Below, in pieces: positions 37,332-48,262 of a stretch of DNA of 64,000 nt. The notes under the pieces are model-generated. The model had not been told where the DNA came from and ran no database searches. It saw only the letters and a program-made list of their open reading frames with translations. Each line of letters starts with the position of its first letter. Positions within the stretch are counted from its first letter, which is position 1. The DNA comes from Gallionellales bacterium GWA2_54_124. Its GTDB lineage: Bacteria; Pseudomonadota; Gammaproteobacteria; Burkholderiales; Gallionellaceae. The stretch lies in contig MGWO01000003.1 of assembly GCA_001801025.1 (NCBI GenBank), positions 252,201 through 316,200 on the forward strand, written 5' to 3'. Position numbers and translations under genes: made by a program.

Positions 37332-39052
37332 GCTTTACACTGCACGGCATCGCAGTTTCCAGCGGCATTGCGATCGGTTATGCCCATTTGCTCTCGCACC
37401 GTTCGCTGGAAGTAGCGCATTACGTTTTACCTAAACAGTTCATCGCAGAGGAAATCGCGCGTTTTGATGCCGCTTTGCTTGCGACCCGGAACGAGTTTTC
37501 CAGTCTGCGCAGCAACCGGCCCAGTTATGCAGCGGCCGAGTTTGACGCTTTTCTTGAACTGCACCAGATGATCTTGGACGACCCGCTGCTGAGTGCGGGG
37601 CCGCGCGAGATGGTGGAGCGCGAAAACTGCAACGTCGAGTGGGCGATCAAGGTGCAGACCGATGCGCTGGCCGCGCAGTTCGATGAGTTCGAGGACGCTT
37701 ATTTGCGTGAGCGTCAGGCCGATGTGAAGCAGGTCGCTGAACGGTTGCTCAAACAACTCTCGGGGCAGCCGGGGCATCAGCCGACGCATCTGCGCCACGA
37801 TATCGATACGATACTGGTCGCGCATGACTTGAGTCCTGCGGACATGATTCAGTTCAAACCGCAGCAATATGCGGCCTTTATCACCGATGCCGGCAGTGCA
37901 ACCTCGCACACCGCCATCGTGGCACGCAGCCTGAATACGCCCTGCGTGGTCGGTTTGCACCATGCGCGGGAACTGATTTATGAAGACGATCTACTGATCC
38001 TCGATGGCGAGCAGGGCGTCTTAATCGTCAATCCGGGCAAAGCCATACTGGCCGAATACAAGTTGCTGCAAAGCGAGTGGGAGCTCGAGCGAAAAAAGCT
38101 CAAGCGTCTGCGCTCCGCGCGCGCCAACACGCTGGATGGCGCAGCGATTGAGCTGCATGCAAACATCGAAAAGCCGGAAGATATCGTGGAAGCTAAGGAA
38201 AACGGCGCGACCGGTGTCGGTCTGTTCCGCAGCGAGTTTCTGTTTTTGAACCGCGATCAGTTGCCCGATGAGGAAGAACAGTTCGAGGCGTATCGTGCGG
38301 CGGCAGCGGGTATGAAGGGGCTGCCCGTCACCATTCGTACCTTTGATCTGGGTGCGGACAAGCAAATTAAGGGCGCGACGCAAGTGTCCAGTAATCCGGC
38401 GCTGGGCTTGCGTGCCATCCGACTGTGTCTGGCCGAGCCGCAGTTATTCCGTACGCAACTGCGTGCGCTGCTCCGCGCGACTCACTACGGCAATGTCAAA
38501 ATCCTCATTCCGATGTTGTCGTCCGTGTCTGAAATCAACCAGACGCTGCAATTTATCAATGCGACCAAGTCTGCACTCGACGATGAGGGCATTCCGTACG
38601 ACAAAGCGGTTAAGATAGGCGGCATGATTGAAATTCCCGCTGCCGCATTATCGCTGGGTGTGTTTGCCAAACGGCTGGATTTTTTGTCTATCGGCACCAA
38701 CGATCTGATTCAGTACACCCTTGCCATTGACCGCACCGATGAGGAGGTGGCGCATCTGTACGATCCGCTGCATCCTGCCGTGTTGCACCTGTTATCGCAT
38801 GTGATCGGCACAGCAAATAAATTACAGGTGCCGGTGTCGGTGTGCGGCGAAATGGCGGGCGAGGCGGCCTATACCCGGTTGTTTTTGGGCATGGGGCTGC
38901 GGCAGTTTTCCATGTCTTCGGCTCAAGTGCCCGCCATTAAGCAGCGGGTCTTGTCGACTTGCCTGCCGGAAATCGCTTCGCTGACACAAAAAATATTGCG
39001 TACCGAAGAACCGATGAAAATACGCGAGCTGCTGGATAAATTGAACGCATGA
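37328..39052 (+). CDS. ptsI: Phosphoenolpyruvate-protein phosphotransferase (enzyme I)
   Basis: The 574-residue enzyme starts the phosphorelay with phosphoenolpyruvate. The phosphorylated histidine is His194 in GSATSHTAIVARS; the C-terminal barrel shows GVGLFRSEFLFL, TFDLGADK, FLSIGTNDLIQYT and VCGEMAGEA. It overlaps HPr by four bases and precedes a histidine kinase gene by 35 bases. With EIIA and HPr it forms a chain without a transporter, so its output is probably regulation by carbon state. Confidence 0.96.
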   Translation: MSFTLHGIAVSSGIAIGYAHLLSHRSLEVAHYVLPKQFIAEEIARFDAALLATRNEFSSLRSNRPSYAAAEFDAFLELHQMILDDPLLSAGPREMVERENCNVEWAIKVQTDALAAQFDEFEDAYLRERQADVKQVAERLLKQLSGQPGHQPTHLRHDIDTILVAHDLSPADMIQFKPQQYAAFITDAGSATSHTAIVARSLNTPCVVGLHHARELIYEDDLLILDGEQGVLIVNPGKAILAEYKLLQSEWELERKKLKRLRSARANTLDGAAIELHANIEKPEDIVEAKENGATGVGLFRSEFLFLNRDQLPDEEEQFEAYRAAAAGMKGLPVTIRTFDLGADKQIKGATQVSSNPALGLRAIRLCLAEPQLFRTQLRALLRATHYGNVKILIPMLSSVSEINQTLQFINATKSALDDEGIPYDKAVKIGGMIEIPAAALSLGVFAKRLDFLSIGTNDLIQYTLAIDRTDEEVAHLYDPLHPAVLHLLSHVIGTANKLQVPVSVCGEMAGEAAYTRLFLGMGLRQFSMSSAQVPAIKQRVLSTCLPEIASLTQKILRTEEPMKIRELLDKLNA

Positions 39053-39087
39053 GGTGGTGTGGTGAAGCTGGACCGTGAGGAGTGGGA

Positions 39088-40263
39088 ATGACTGAGGGTA
39101 AAGTGCTGCGTCAGCGCGCGGAAGCCTTGACTTCCGACTTGCAGTTGTTCGGTGGGGCGGCCACGTCGGAAGTCGATCGGCAGATGCTGCACGAGTTGCA
39201 ATTGCAGCAGATAGAGCTGGAAATGCAGAACGACGATTTGCGGCATTCGAATATTGCTCTGGAAGAGTCTCGCGCCAGTTATGCAGCGCTGTATGCCGAT
39301 CTTTATCATCATGCACCGATTAGCTATCTGGCTATTGCTCGTAACGGGCTGATTTCTGAAGTTAACGATACGGCTGCGGAACTGCTGGGCGCCGTGCGCA
39401 GCAAGTTGCTGCAGAGTCGTTTTGACCGTCTAATCGCTCCTGAAGATCGTGACCGTTGGCAACACCATTTTGTGTTCATGGCGCAACGTGCCGACCGGCA
39501 GAGCTGCGAGCTCGCTTTTCGCAGGCGTGATGGTTCTGTTTTTCATGCCTTGCTCGATTGCCTGCAAGTTGGGGGAGCCCCTTTTTTGCGGATCTCTTTG
39601 ACCGATATTACTGAGCGAAAGCTGCTTGAGCGCGCGCTGGTGAGCGTGGCAGAAGAACGTCAGCGCTCACTCGGTCAGGAGTTGCATGACAATCTCGGTC
39701 AGCAGTTGGCGGCGATTGCCTATCAGGCCAGTGCGCTTGAAAAAATGATCCAGTCATCAGGCAGTGCAGATGCAGCTAAATTTGCCGCATTGATTGCAGT
39801 GCAGGCGCAAAGTGCCGTGATGCAATGTAAACAGCTGGCGCAAGGCCTGCTTCCCTTCGAGATTGAGGCAAGCGGGTTGATTCTTGCGTTGCAGGCCTTG
39901 GCCGCAAGAGTCGGCATCAATTATCAGATCGGCTGCGAGTTTGTGTGTACAAGCCCTGATGTGTGGCTTGACGATGCAACGCTTGCGCTGAATCTTTACC
40001 GGATTGCACAGGAGGCTGTCAGCAATGCCGTTCGACATGGTAAGGCGAAAACACTGATTATCCAATTTGCCTCTGATAGTGAGGGTATGCGTTTGTCAAT
40101 ATTCGACGACGGGCGTGGCTTCGAAGAAAAAGCAGAATGCGCGACCGGCGGGATGGGGATTAAGATTATGCAATACCGGGTCAAGGAGTTGGGAGGGACG
40201 TTGGCTTTTTTGGGCCGGGCTGAAGGTGGAACGGAAGTGCGGGTGGACATACGGAGAGGGTGA
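39088..40263 (+). CDS. PAS-domain sensor histidine kinase, NarL-partner type
   Basis: The 391-residue protein lacks membrane helices and should be cytoplasmic. An N-terminal coiled coil (about residues 30-65) precedes a PAS domain (about 70-180). A HisKA_3 dimerisation helix follows, with His200 in LGQELHDNLGQQLA, then an ATPase domain with NAVRHGKA and FDDGRGF. The start is set at ATG 39088 because GAGGAG lies five bases upstream; GTG 39082 is in frame but overlaps that site. The partner response regulator starts four bases after its stop. The signal sensed is unknown. Confidence 0.88.
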   Translation: MTEGKVLRQRAEALTSDLQLFGGAATSEVDRQMLHELQLQQIELEMQNDDLRHSNIALEESRASYAALYADLYHHAPISYLAIARNGLISEVNDTAAELLGAVRSKLLQSRFDRLIAPEDRDRWQHHFVFMAQRADRQSCELAFRRRDGSVFHALLDCLQVGGAPFLRISLTDITERKLLERALVSVAEERQRSLGQELHDNLGQQLAAIAYQASALEKMIQSSGSADAAKFAALIAVQAQSAVMQCKQLAQGLLPFEIEASGLILALQALAARVGINYQIGCEFVCTSPDVWLDDATLALNLYRIAQEAVSNAVRHGKAKTLIIQFASDSEGMRLSIFDDGRGFEEKAECATGGMGIKIMQYRVKELGGTLAFLGRAEGGTEVRVDIRRG

Positions 40264-40267
40264 TTTC

Positions 40268-40924
40268 ATGTCGTTTTTGAAGACGCAGGTGATGCTGGTG
40301 GATGACCATGCCATGTTGCGGCATGGTATGGCGATGCTGATCAATGCTGAGCCGGATATGGAGGTCTCAGCTGAGGCTGAGGACGGCGGAGAGGCTGTCG
40401 CGCTGCTCGAATCTGAACACCATCCGGACATTGTTTTGGTGGATTTGTCGCTCAAAACGCTATCCGGTTTCGAGCTGATCAAAAGCATGCACATCTTGAT
40501 TCCCGCGCTGCCCGTACTCGTCGTATCTATGCACGATGAAACGGTTTACGCCGAGCGTGCGTTGCGTTCAGGTGCGCGCGGTTATGTGATGAAGCAGGAG
40601 CCGGGGGAGGTGCTGATCGCTGCGATTCGTGAAGTGCTCAAGGGTAATTTTTATCTCAGTCAGCCCATGTACACCAAACTGATGGACCGTTTCGTGACCG
40701 GAAACTCGCAAGTGGAGTTGCTGATTAACACGCTCACGCCCAGTGAATTTGAGGTGTTGCACCTGATAGGCTCGGGGCACAGCAGTCAGGAAATTGCCAG
40801 TTTGCTTAGCCGCAGCATTAAAACGATAGAGACGCATCGCGCAAACATTCGCGCCAAATTGCATTTAAAAGACGGGGCTGATTTGATGCGTTACGCGACG
40901 CACTGGATAACTGCAGAGCACTGA
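40268..40924 (+). CDS. NarL/FixJ-family response regulator
   Basis: The 218-residue protein has a receiver domain (residues 1-125) with the acidic pair in LVDDH, the phosphorylated Asp59 in IVLVDLSL and a lysine in YVMKQEP. A LuxR-type helix-turn-helix (about 150-210) contains LTPSEFEVLHLIGSGHSSQEIA and IKTIETHRANI. It begins four bases after the upstream kinase, which is its evident partner. The palindrome CTAAGGG-CCCTTAG 38 bases downstream is a possible binding site. The longer frame from 40067 is only read-through of the kinase gene region. Confidence 0.93.
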   Translation: MSFLKTQVMLVDDHAMLRHGMAMLINAEPDMEVSAEAEDGGEAVALLESEHHPDIVLVDLSLKTLSGFELIKSMHILIPALPVLVVSMHDETVYAERALRSGARGYVMKQEPGEVLIAAIREVLKGNFYLSQPMYTKLMDRFVTGNSQVELLINTLTPSEFEVLHLIGSGHSSQEIASLLSRSIKTIETHRANIRAKLHLKDGADLMRYATHWITAEH

Positions 40925-40961
40925 TTAAGATTTATATGCTGATTTATAAGGGAAATATCGT

Positions 40962-40995
40962 CTAAGGGAAACCCTTAGGATAAAACAAGGGTTTC
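40962..40995 (+). promoter_or_regulatory. Two mutually exclusive hairpins / palindrome before the CheB-CheR fusion
   Basis: CTAAGGG (40962-40968) pairs perfectly with CCCTTAG (40972-40978) across a three-base loop. GAAACCCTT (40968-40976) is also a perfect nine-base complement of AAGGGTTTC (40987-40995). The two pairings share bases and cannot form together. The segment lies in the 133-base gap between the response regulator gene and the CheB/CheR fusion, whose start has no ribosome site at normal spacing. It may be a protein-binding palindrome, an RNA switch, or both. Confidence 0.5.
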
Positions 40996-41057
40996 TCCAA
41001 TATCTAGCAAGAATTGCCTCGGTTACGATAAGGAAATTATTATCGCACCAATTTATC

Positions 41058-44000
41058 ATGGCAAAAGATCAAACCGGCGTTGTCTTGCCCGTCATCCGTC
41101 GTATCAAGGAAAAAGCTGAATTACCGATCGATTCTTCGGCAGAAGAGCGCAATTTTATTGCCGAAATGGCCAGTAAAAAACCCAGAAAACCTCGCAAGCC
41201 GGCGGTAAAAGCGGAAATTCCTGTGGCGCCGGTTGAAGAGCGCAATTTCATTGTCGGTATCGGCGCGTCAGCCGGGGGGCTGGAGGCATTGTCCGATTTG
41301 ATTGGTTCGCTGCCGGATGATCTCGGTGTCCCTTATATTGTCGTGCAGCATTTATCGCCGACCCACCGCAGCATGATGGTGCCCCTGCTCGCGCGCGAAA
41401 CGTCCATGCTGGTCAAGGATGCCGAGGACGGCGAAATTCCGCTGGCCAATGTGGTGTATGTCACACCGGCCAACTGGAATATTATCCTGAAAGACGGCGT
41501 GATGCGGCTTCTGGTGCCGGGAAAGACGGTGATGCCGAAGCCCTCTGCCACCGCTTTGTTTAATTCGATGGCCGAAGAAAAAGGCGAGGATGCCATCGGC
41601 GTGATTCTGTCAGGGACGGGTTCCGATGGCGCGGCGGGTATTGCTGCGATCAAGGCGGCGGGCGGTTTTACATTTGCACAGGATCCGGAAGCGGCCAAAT
41701 ACAGCGGGATGCCGCAGGCGGCAATCAGTACAGGTTGCGTCGAATGGGTGCTGACCTGCCGCGGTATCGCAGAGGAAATCACCGCAATTGCACGTGCGCA
41801 CGGGCTGATCAATCGCGCAACCAAGCAGGAGAATGCGCCGGCGACCATGAAGGGCTTGCTGCAGATGGTGTACAAGCACTCCAAAATTGATTTTTCGGGC
41901 TACAAAGAAGCTACGCTGTCTCGTCGCGTGGAGCGCCGCATGGCGGCTAACCGGCTGAACAATCTGGCGGCCTATTTTGATTATTGCAGCAAAAATCCGG
42001 ATGAGCTCAATAAGCTTAGCAAAGATATTCTGATTTCGGTTACCGCGTTTTTCCGCGATCGCAATAGTTTTGAAGGCCTGCGCAAAATACTGGCGGACAT
42101 CGTCGCCCTGAAACAGACTGGCGATGAAATCCGTATCTGGGTTCCGGCCTGTGCGACGGGCGAGGAAGCTTATTCCATCGGGATTTTGCTGTCGGATATT
42201 TTAGGCAGCAAACTGAGCGATTATCGCATTCAGATTTTTGCCACCGACATCGACATGGATGCGATGGCGGTTGCGCGCAAGGGCATCTATAACGAAAGTT
42301 CGCTCACTGAAGTCAGCGCAGACACCACAGCTCGCTATTTCAGCAAACACGCAGATACGTATGAAATCGCGCGTCCGATAAGGGATATGGTGGTATTTGC
42401 CCGTCAGGATCTGGTGCTAGATCCGCCGTTTTTACGGCTGGATCTGGTCAGTTGTCGCAACCTGCTGATTTATTTTCAGCCGCTGCTGCAAACAAGAGTG
42501 TTGTCGATTTTTCATTTTGCGCTGCGTCCTGCTGCGTATTTGTTCCTTGGCAAATCTGAGAGCATCGTGCATCAGGATAATCTGTTTTCACCGGTCAGCA
42601 AGGAGGCGCGTATTTTCGTACGGGTAGCTTCTAAGGATCAGATGATTCCTATTCCTCTCTATACCAGTCAGGAAGCGGGGGTAAAGCAGCCGATCACGAT
42701 CGCAGAGCGCACGGCGCGCAAGCCGGAAAGTCGCCTGCAAAAAGCGTTGTCCGAGATTTATGCGCCGCCCAGTGTGTTGATCAATCGAGATATGGATATT
42801 GTCGAAGTGCACGGCGACATGCAAAGCTATCTGCATTTTCCGGCCGGCAAGCTAGAGCTGAATCTGGCGCAGTTGCTGCGCCGCGAATGGCGCACTGAAG
42901 TGCAGACGCTGGTTCACCACGCTGAACTCAAACGTACTAATGCGATGGGCCGGATCAGGCCGGTCAAGCACAGTGCGGGTCTGAGCGTTCAGATCGAAGT
43001 GCATCCGGTGGCCTCCCGCGATGACCAGAAGCTGTTTCTGATCAGTTTTATTTCGCTGGCGGCAGAACCTGGCGAAGTTCATCCTGAGGACAGGATGCCA
43101 GTTAATAACAATGAGCTGGAAGATGAGCTGATCGCCACCCGGGAGCATTTGCAAACGGTCATCGAAGAGCTGGAAACGTCGAACGAGGAGTTGCAGGCGC
43201 TCAATGAAGAGATGCAGGCGGCCAATGAAGAGTTGCAATCGTCCAATGAAGAACTGGAAGCGTCCAATGAAGAGCTTCAGTCCACGAATGAAGAACTCAC
43301 CACCGTCAATGAGGAATTGATCGTCAAAGGCGGTGAACTGAGTCTGGTGAATACGGAGCTGGAAAATCTGCAAAACAGTACGGGATTTTCGCTGATTCTG
43401 CTCGATCAGGAGCTGCGTTTGCAGCGTTACAACAAAGAAGCTGGGAGTCTGTTCGGTTTTAGCGTTCACACGCTGGGAAAATCCATCCCGGGTCTTGCGG
43501 TTCCGGTCATCGATGTGCTCGAGACGGCTAAGCTTGCCATGTCAGACGGCATCAAGCGGCAAAAGCAGATGAGTTTCGGCGGTAAACATTACAACGTACT
43601 GTGTTTTCCTTATACCTCGCAGGATCAGACTTTGGGTGGCGTGATTGTCACCTTTATCGATCAGACTGAACTGATGGAGGCTCAACAGGAAATTTTGTCC
43701 AGTAAAGACCGCCTGACAGGTGTGATGCAGAATTCTCCTATGCTGATCAGCATCAAAGATCCGGCGGGTCGTTATCAGTTCGTCAACAATGCTTTTGAAA
43801 ATATCTTTGCGCTGACGCCGGGCAGTGTGATCGGTAATACCGATACGCAGATATTTCCTGAAAATATCGCTGTGCTGTTTGAAAAGCTGCACTTTGATGT
43901 GCTGCACAAAAAAAATCGTGTCGAGGCGGAAGAGCGCATCTTGATCGGCGATCAACAGCACTGGTTATCCTTTATTTGTTACCCGATCAATGACGAAAAA

Positions 44001-45740
44001 GGGTCGGTCGGTGCCGTGTGCAGTCAGGTGATTATCGTGACGGCACGTCGCGAACTCGATGAACAGAAGAAGCTGACGACTAAGTTTTTTGATGCGGCCA
44101 GTGAAGGCCTGATGATTACTGACTGCCACCAAAATATCGTTAAAGTGAATCATGCCTTTGTCAGAATGACAGGCTACGATGAAGCGGATGTAATCGGCAA
44201 AAATCCGAGCTTACTAAGCTCAGGTAAGCATGAAGACGCGTTTTACAGCGCCATGTGGCAGGAGATCAATCAGCACGGATGGTGGCAGGGTGAGTTATGG
44301 AACCGGCGCAAGGATGGTACGCATTATCTTGAATGGCTGACCATACACACGCTGCGCGATGAGCACGGTCATGTGACCAACTACATCGCTATTTTTTCCG
44401 ATATTACGCTGATCAAAGCTGCGCAGAGGCGACTCGAATATATGGTTGCTCACGATGAGCTGACCTCGCTGCCCAACCGCAATGAGCTCAGGGGGCGGAT
44501 GGCGCAAACGTTTGCACGTGCTCAGCGCCACGGGGGTACATTTGCGCTAATGTTCATCGATCTGGACAATTTCAAAAATGTAAACGACAACCTAGGGCAC
44601 GATTACGGCGACGTCCTGTTGCAACAAGTGGCCGAGCGACTCGGGTTGTGTGTCCGCACCGAGGATACGGTCGCCAGAATAGGTGGCGATGAATTCAACG
44701 TGCTGCTTGATGATGTGTCAGAAACGCAGATTGCCAATACTGCGCAGCGCATTCTGGATCATGTTTCCAAACCCTATCTGATCAAGGAGCAGCAGGTATT
44801 TGTCTCCGCCAGTATCGGGATTGCGGTCTATCCGAAGGATGCTGATGATATTGAGACGCTGACTAAAAATGCCGATTCGGCGATGTATCAGGCTAAAGAC
44901 AAGGGCAAGGACAGCTATCAGTTTTTTACCTCGGATCTTAAGGAGAAAATCAACCATCGCATCGAGATTGGTAATGCGCTGCACAAGGCGATAGAGGCCA
45001 ATGAACTCAAACTGGTCTATCAGCCTGAATTCAATCTGCAAACCGGCGAACTGATCGGTGCAGAAGCTTTGTTGCGCTGGCAAAGCAGCTTGTTCGGCAT
45101 CGTCGGGCCTGACGAGTTTATCCCGATTGCCGAAGAGTCCGATTTGATTCTCGAGTTGGGTGAATGGGTGATCGAGCAGGCTGCACGGCAATTGCACCTG
45201 TGGCGCAAAGCGGATACGCCATTGCCCGGCACTTTGTTTGTGAATGTGGCGCCCCGCCAATTGGCACGTCAGCCACTGCTTGCGATTATTACGAGGCAAC
45301 TGCAAAAGCACCGCCTGCCCTCAGGCTCGCTGGGGATTGAAATCACTGAACGGACATTGGTCAACAGCAGCGAGGATATCTCGGTCAAACTGCATAAAAT
45401 CGAGCTTGAAGAGATTCCCATTGCGATTGACGATTTCGGTACCGGTTACTCCTCCTTGTCCTATCTGAAATCATTTCCGATTTCGTTTTTGAAGATACCG
45501 AATCAGTTTATCGACGGGATCACGACTGATGAGAGCGACAAAGGGATCGCGACGGCCATTCATGGCGTGAGTGTCGCGCTCAAGTTGCAGACCATCGCTG
45601 AAGGTATCGAAACTGAAGAGCAGCTGATCATGCTGCGTGAAATGGGGTGTCAGAGCGGGCAGGGGTATCTGCTTGGCCGGCCTGTCGATCCGAACCAATT
45701 TGTCGAATTGTTTATCAGTAACGGGAAATCACATGTCTGA
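41058..45740 (+). CDS. CheB-CheR-PAS-GGDEF-EAL fusion signalling protein
   Basis: This 1560-residue protein joins five functions. Residues about 62-250 are a CheB methylesterase with its triad Ser71 (GASAGG), His98 (VQHLSP) and Asp190 (SGTGSDGAAG). Residues about 265-520 are a CheR methyltransferase with ACATGEEAYSIG. A heptad coiled coil (about 685-775) links to PAS domains (about 780-1120). A GGDEF domain (GGDEF at 1209-1213) and an EAL domain (EAL at 1336-1338) follow, both with intact signatures. It may tie receptor methylation to cyclic-di-GMP turnover. The N-terminal 60 residues are basic and repeat EERNFI twice. There is no receiver domain ahead of CheB. The next small gene overlaps its stop. 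Confidence 0.93.
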   Translation: MAKDQTGVVLPVIRRIKEKAELPIDSSAEERNFIAEMASKKPRKPRKPAVKAEIPVAPVEERNFIVGIGASAGGLEALSDLIGSLPDDLGVPYIVVQHLSPTHRSMMVPLLARETSMLVKDAEDGEIPLANVVYVTPANWNIILKDGVMRLLVPGKTVMPKPSATALFNSMAEEKGEDAIGVILSGTGSDGAAGIAAIKAAGGFTFAQDPEAAKYSGMPQAAISTGCVEWVLTCRGIAEEITAIARAHGLINRATKQENAPATMKGLLQMVYKHSKIDFSGYKEATLSRRVERRMAANRLNNLAAYFDYCSKNPDELNKLSKDILISVTAFFRDRNSFEGLRKILADIVALKQTGDEIRIWVPACATGEEAYSIGILLSDILGSKLSDYRIQIFATDIDMDAMAVARKGIYNESSLTEVSADTTARYFSKHADTYEIARPIRDMVVFARQDLVLDPPFLRLDLVSCRNLLIYFQPLLQTRVLSIFHFALRPAAYLFLGKSESIVHQDNLFSPVSKEARIFVRVASKDQMIPIPLYTSQEAGVKQPITIAERTARKPESRLQKALSEIYAPPSVLINRDMDIVEVHGDMQSYLHFPAGKLELNLAQLLRREWRTEVQTLVHHAELKRTNAMGRIRPVKHSAGLSVQIEVHPVASRDDQKLFLISFISLAAEPGEVHPEDRMPVNNNELEDELIATREHLQTVIEELETSNEELQALNEEMQAANEELQSSNEELEASNEELQSTNEELTTVNEELIVKGGELSLVNTELENLQNSTGFSLILLDQELRLQRYNKEAGSLFGFSVHTLGKSIPGLAVPVIDVLETAKLAMSDGIKRQKQMSFGGKHYNVLCFPYTSQDQTLGGVIVTFIDQTELMEAQQEILSSKDRLTGVMQNSPMLISIKDPAGRYQFVNNAFENIFALTPGSVIGNTDTQIFPENIAVLFEKLHFDVLHKKNRVEAEERILIGDQQHWLSFICYPINDEKGSVGAVCSQVIIVTARRELDEQKKLTTKFFDAASEGLMITDCHQNIVKVNHAFVRMTGYDEADVIGKNPSLLSSGKHEDAFYSAMWQEINQHGWWQGELWNRRKDGTHYLEWLTIHTLRDEHGHVTNYIAIFSDITLIKAAQRRLEYMVAHDELTSLPNRNELRGRMAQTFARAQRHGGTFALMFIDLDNFKNVNDNLGHDYGDVLLQQVAERLGLCVRTEDTVARIGGDEFNVLLDDVSETQIANTAQRILDHVSKPYLIKEQQVFVSASIGIAVYPKDADDIETLTKNADSAMYQAKDKGKDSYQFFTSDLKEKINHRIEIGNALHKAIEANELKLVYQPEFNLQTGELIGAEALLRWQSSLFGIVGPDEFIPIAEESDLILELGEWVIEQAARQLHLWRKADTPLPGTLFVNVAPRQLARQPLLAIITRQLQKHRLPSGSLGIEITERTLVNSSEDISVKLHKIELEEIPIAIDDFGTGYSSLSYLKSFPISFLKIPNQFIDGITTDESDKGIATAIHGVSVALKLQTIAEGIETEEQLIMLREMGCQSGQGYLLGRPVDPNQFVELFISNGKSHV
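43179..43325 (+). repeat. 21-base repeats encoding seven NEEL-type heptads
   Basis: Seven consecutive seven-residue units of the form xNEELQx form the coiled coil between CheR and PAS. The DNA units are similar but not identical, so this looks like an old amplification kept for helix register. The length of the coiled coil may set the geometry between the domains. Confidence 0.8.
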
Positions 45741-45948
45741 TAATTCGATTGATCTTGACCGGAAAAATCGTAGCTGGGGTATCTCCAGAGGGGTGCCGCG
45801 TAGTGAAGTCAAGCCAGTTGAAGTAGGGGCTGATATTCCGGTTGAGCTGACATATCGCAGGCCTACCCGGCTGGGCTTGTTGATGACGGCGCGGGCTCAA
45901 AGGGTACAAGGCAAGGTAGATGATGCAAGCGGGACTGATGAAGAGTGA
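45733..45948 (+). CDS. Small hypothetical protein
   Basis: The 71-residue protein is not recognised. It is hydrophilic, with a basic and acidic mix, no signal peptide and no membrane helix. Its start overlaps the end of the CheB/CheR fusion by eight bases, and its stop overlaps the start of the following EAL remnant by four, so it is placed like a coupled operon member. A GGGAAA element precedes ATG 45733. It could also be a remnant of the N-terminal part of the decayed EAL gene, but I see no domain to prove it. Confidence 0.4.
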   Translation: MSDNSIDLDRKNRSWGISRGVPRSEVKPVEVGADIPVELTYRRPTRLGLLMTARAQRVQGKVDDASGTDEE

Positions 45949-46590
45949 GGGATTGCGAAGCTGAGCTGCTGGCCTATTCAGGTGCGCTTCAGCCGCATGG
46001 CGGACTGCTCTGTCTTGATGAAGTGCCTGATCAATCAGGGTGGCGAAGGGTCATCAAGGCGGCCTGTCAGCAAATGTCAGTCTGGAAATTAAGCGGAGTG
46101 ACTTATCCCACGGTGGCGGTGAACGTTGCATACTCGCAGCTCGATGCAGGTGTGGCAGATTATGTGCAGCGAACTTTGGCGCTATTTGGTTTGACGGCTG
46201 ATTGTCTTGAGACTGAGCTGACCGAAGGTGCGCTGGAACGCGGTAGTGAGGTCGCGCCGGTGTTGAAGCAGTTACGTGAGATGGGGGTCACGCTGTCCAT
46301 TGACGATTCCGGCACTGGGTATTCGTCGCTAGGCCATTTAAAAAATTCCCGATCAGCTGTTTCAAAATCGATAAAAGCTTCGTGGAAGTATTCAGGATGC
46401 TGCCATCGTGAAGACGATCCTGACACTGGGCGAGAGCCTGAACGTCGACGTGGAGGTTGAGGGCGTTGAACCGCTGGCGCAGCGAGATTTTCTGATTTCA
46501 ATTGGCGCAAAAATTATTTAAGGCTACTGCTATGATATGCCGCTGTCGGTTGAGAAAATCACTGAACGGCTTAAGAGGGGATATTTTTAA
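45945..46590 (+). pseudogene. Decayed EAL-domain phosphodiesterase gene
   Basis: The first frame (45945-46460) encodes the middle of an EAL domain, with VAVNVAYSQLD, LETELTEGAL and LSIDDSGTGYSSLGHLK, and then loses homology. The expected continuation is in other frames: FPISCFKIDKSFVE from about 46348, then DAAIVKTILTLGESL and VEVEGVE up to a stop at 46519-46521, then GYCYDMPLSVEKITERL from 46522 to a stop at 46588. At least three frame changes are needed. The EAL signature itself is missing at the 5' end. It stands behind the larger EAL protein gene and may be the remains of a duplicated or separate regulator. Confidence 0.75.
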
Positions 46591-46712
46591 TCGGCGTTGG
46601 ACATGGTGTCGTATACCGATTTTTTCAGCCGTGATTTCTGATTCAGAATACCCCTCAGAGTCAGGTGCGGGGTGTTAACCTGATAATTCAAACACAAAGC
46701 GATAAAATTTCT

Positions 46713-48134
<1,422 letters not shown>

Positions 48135-48262
48135 TGCATGCTTTCTTTTGCCTGCGGCTTCAGATATGATCGGTTTGACGTACTCATCCTTGAATTTGCC
48201 TGCCGGCTTCGGGGGCGTGCACATCGCGCTGGGCGAAATGAGTGCAAATTTAACGGGGATCT

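Noticed and set aside
43179-43325. Tandem repeats as a CRISPR or mobile element
   Set aside because: The 21-base units are coding heptads of a coiled coil, in frame and degenerate.
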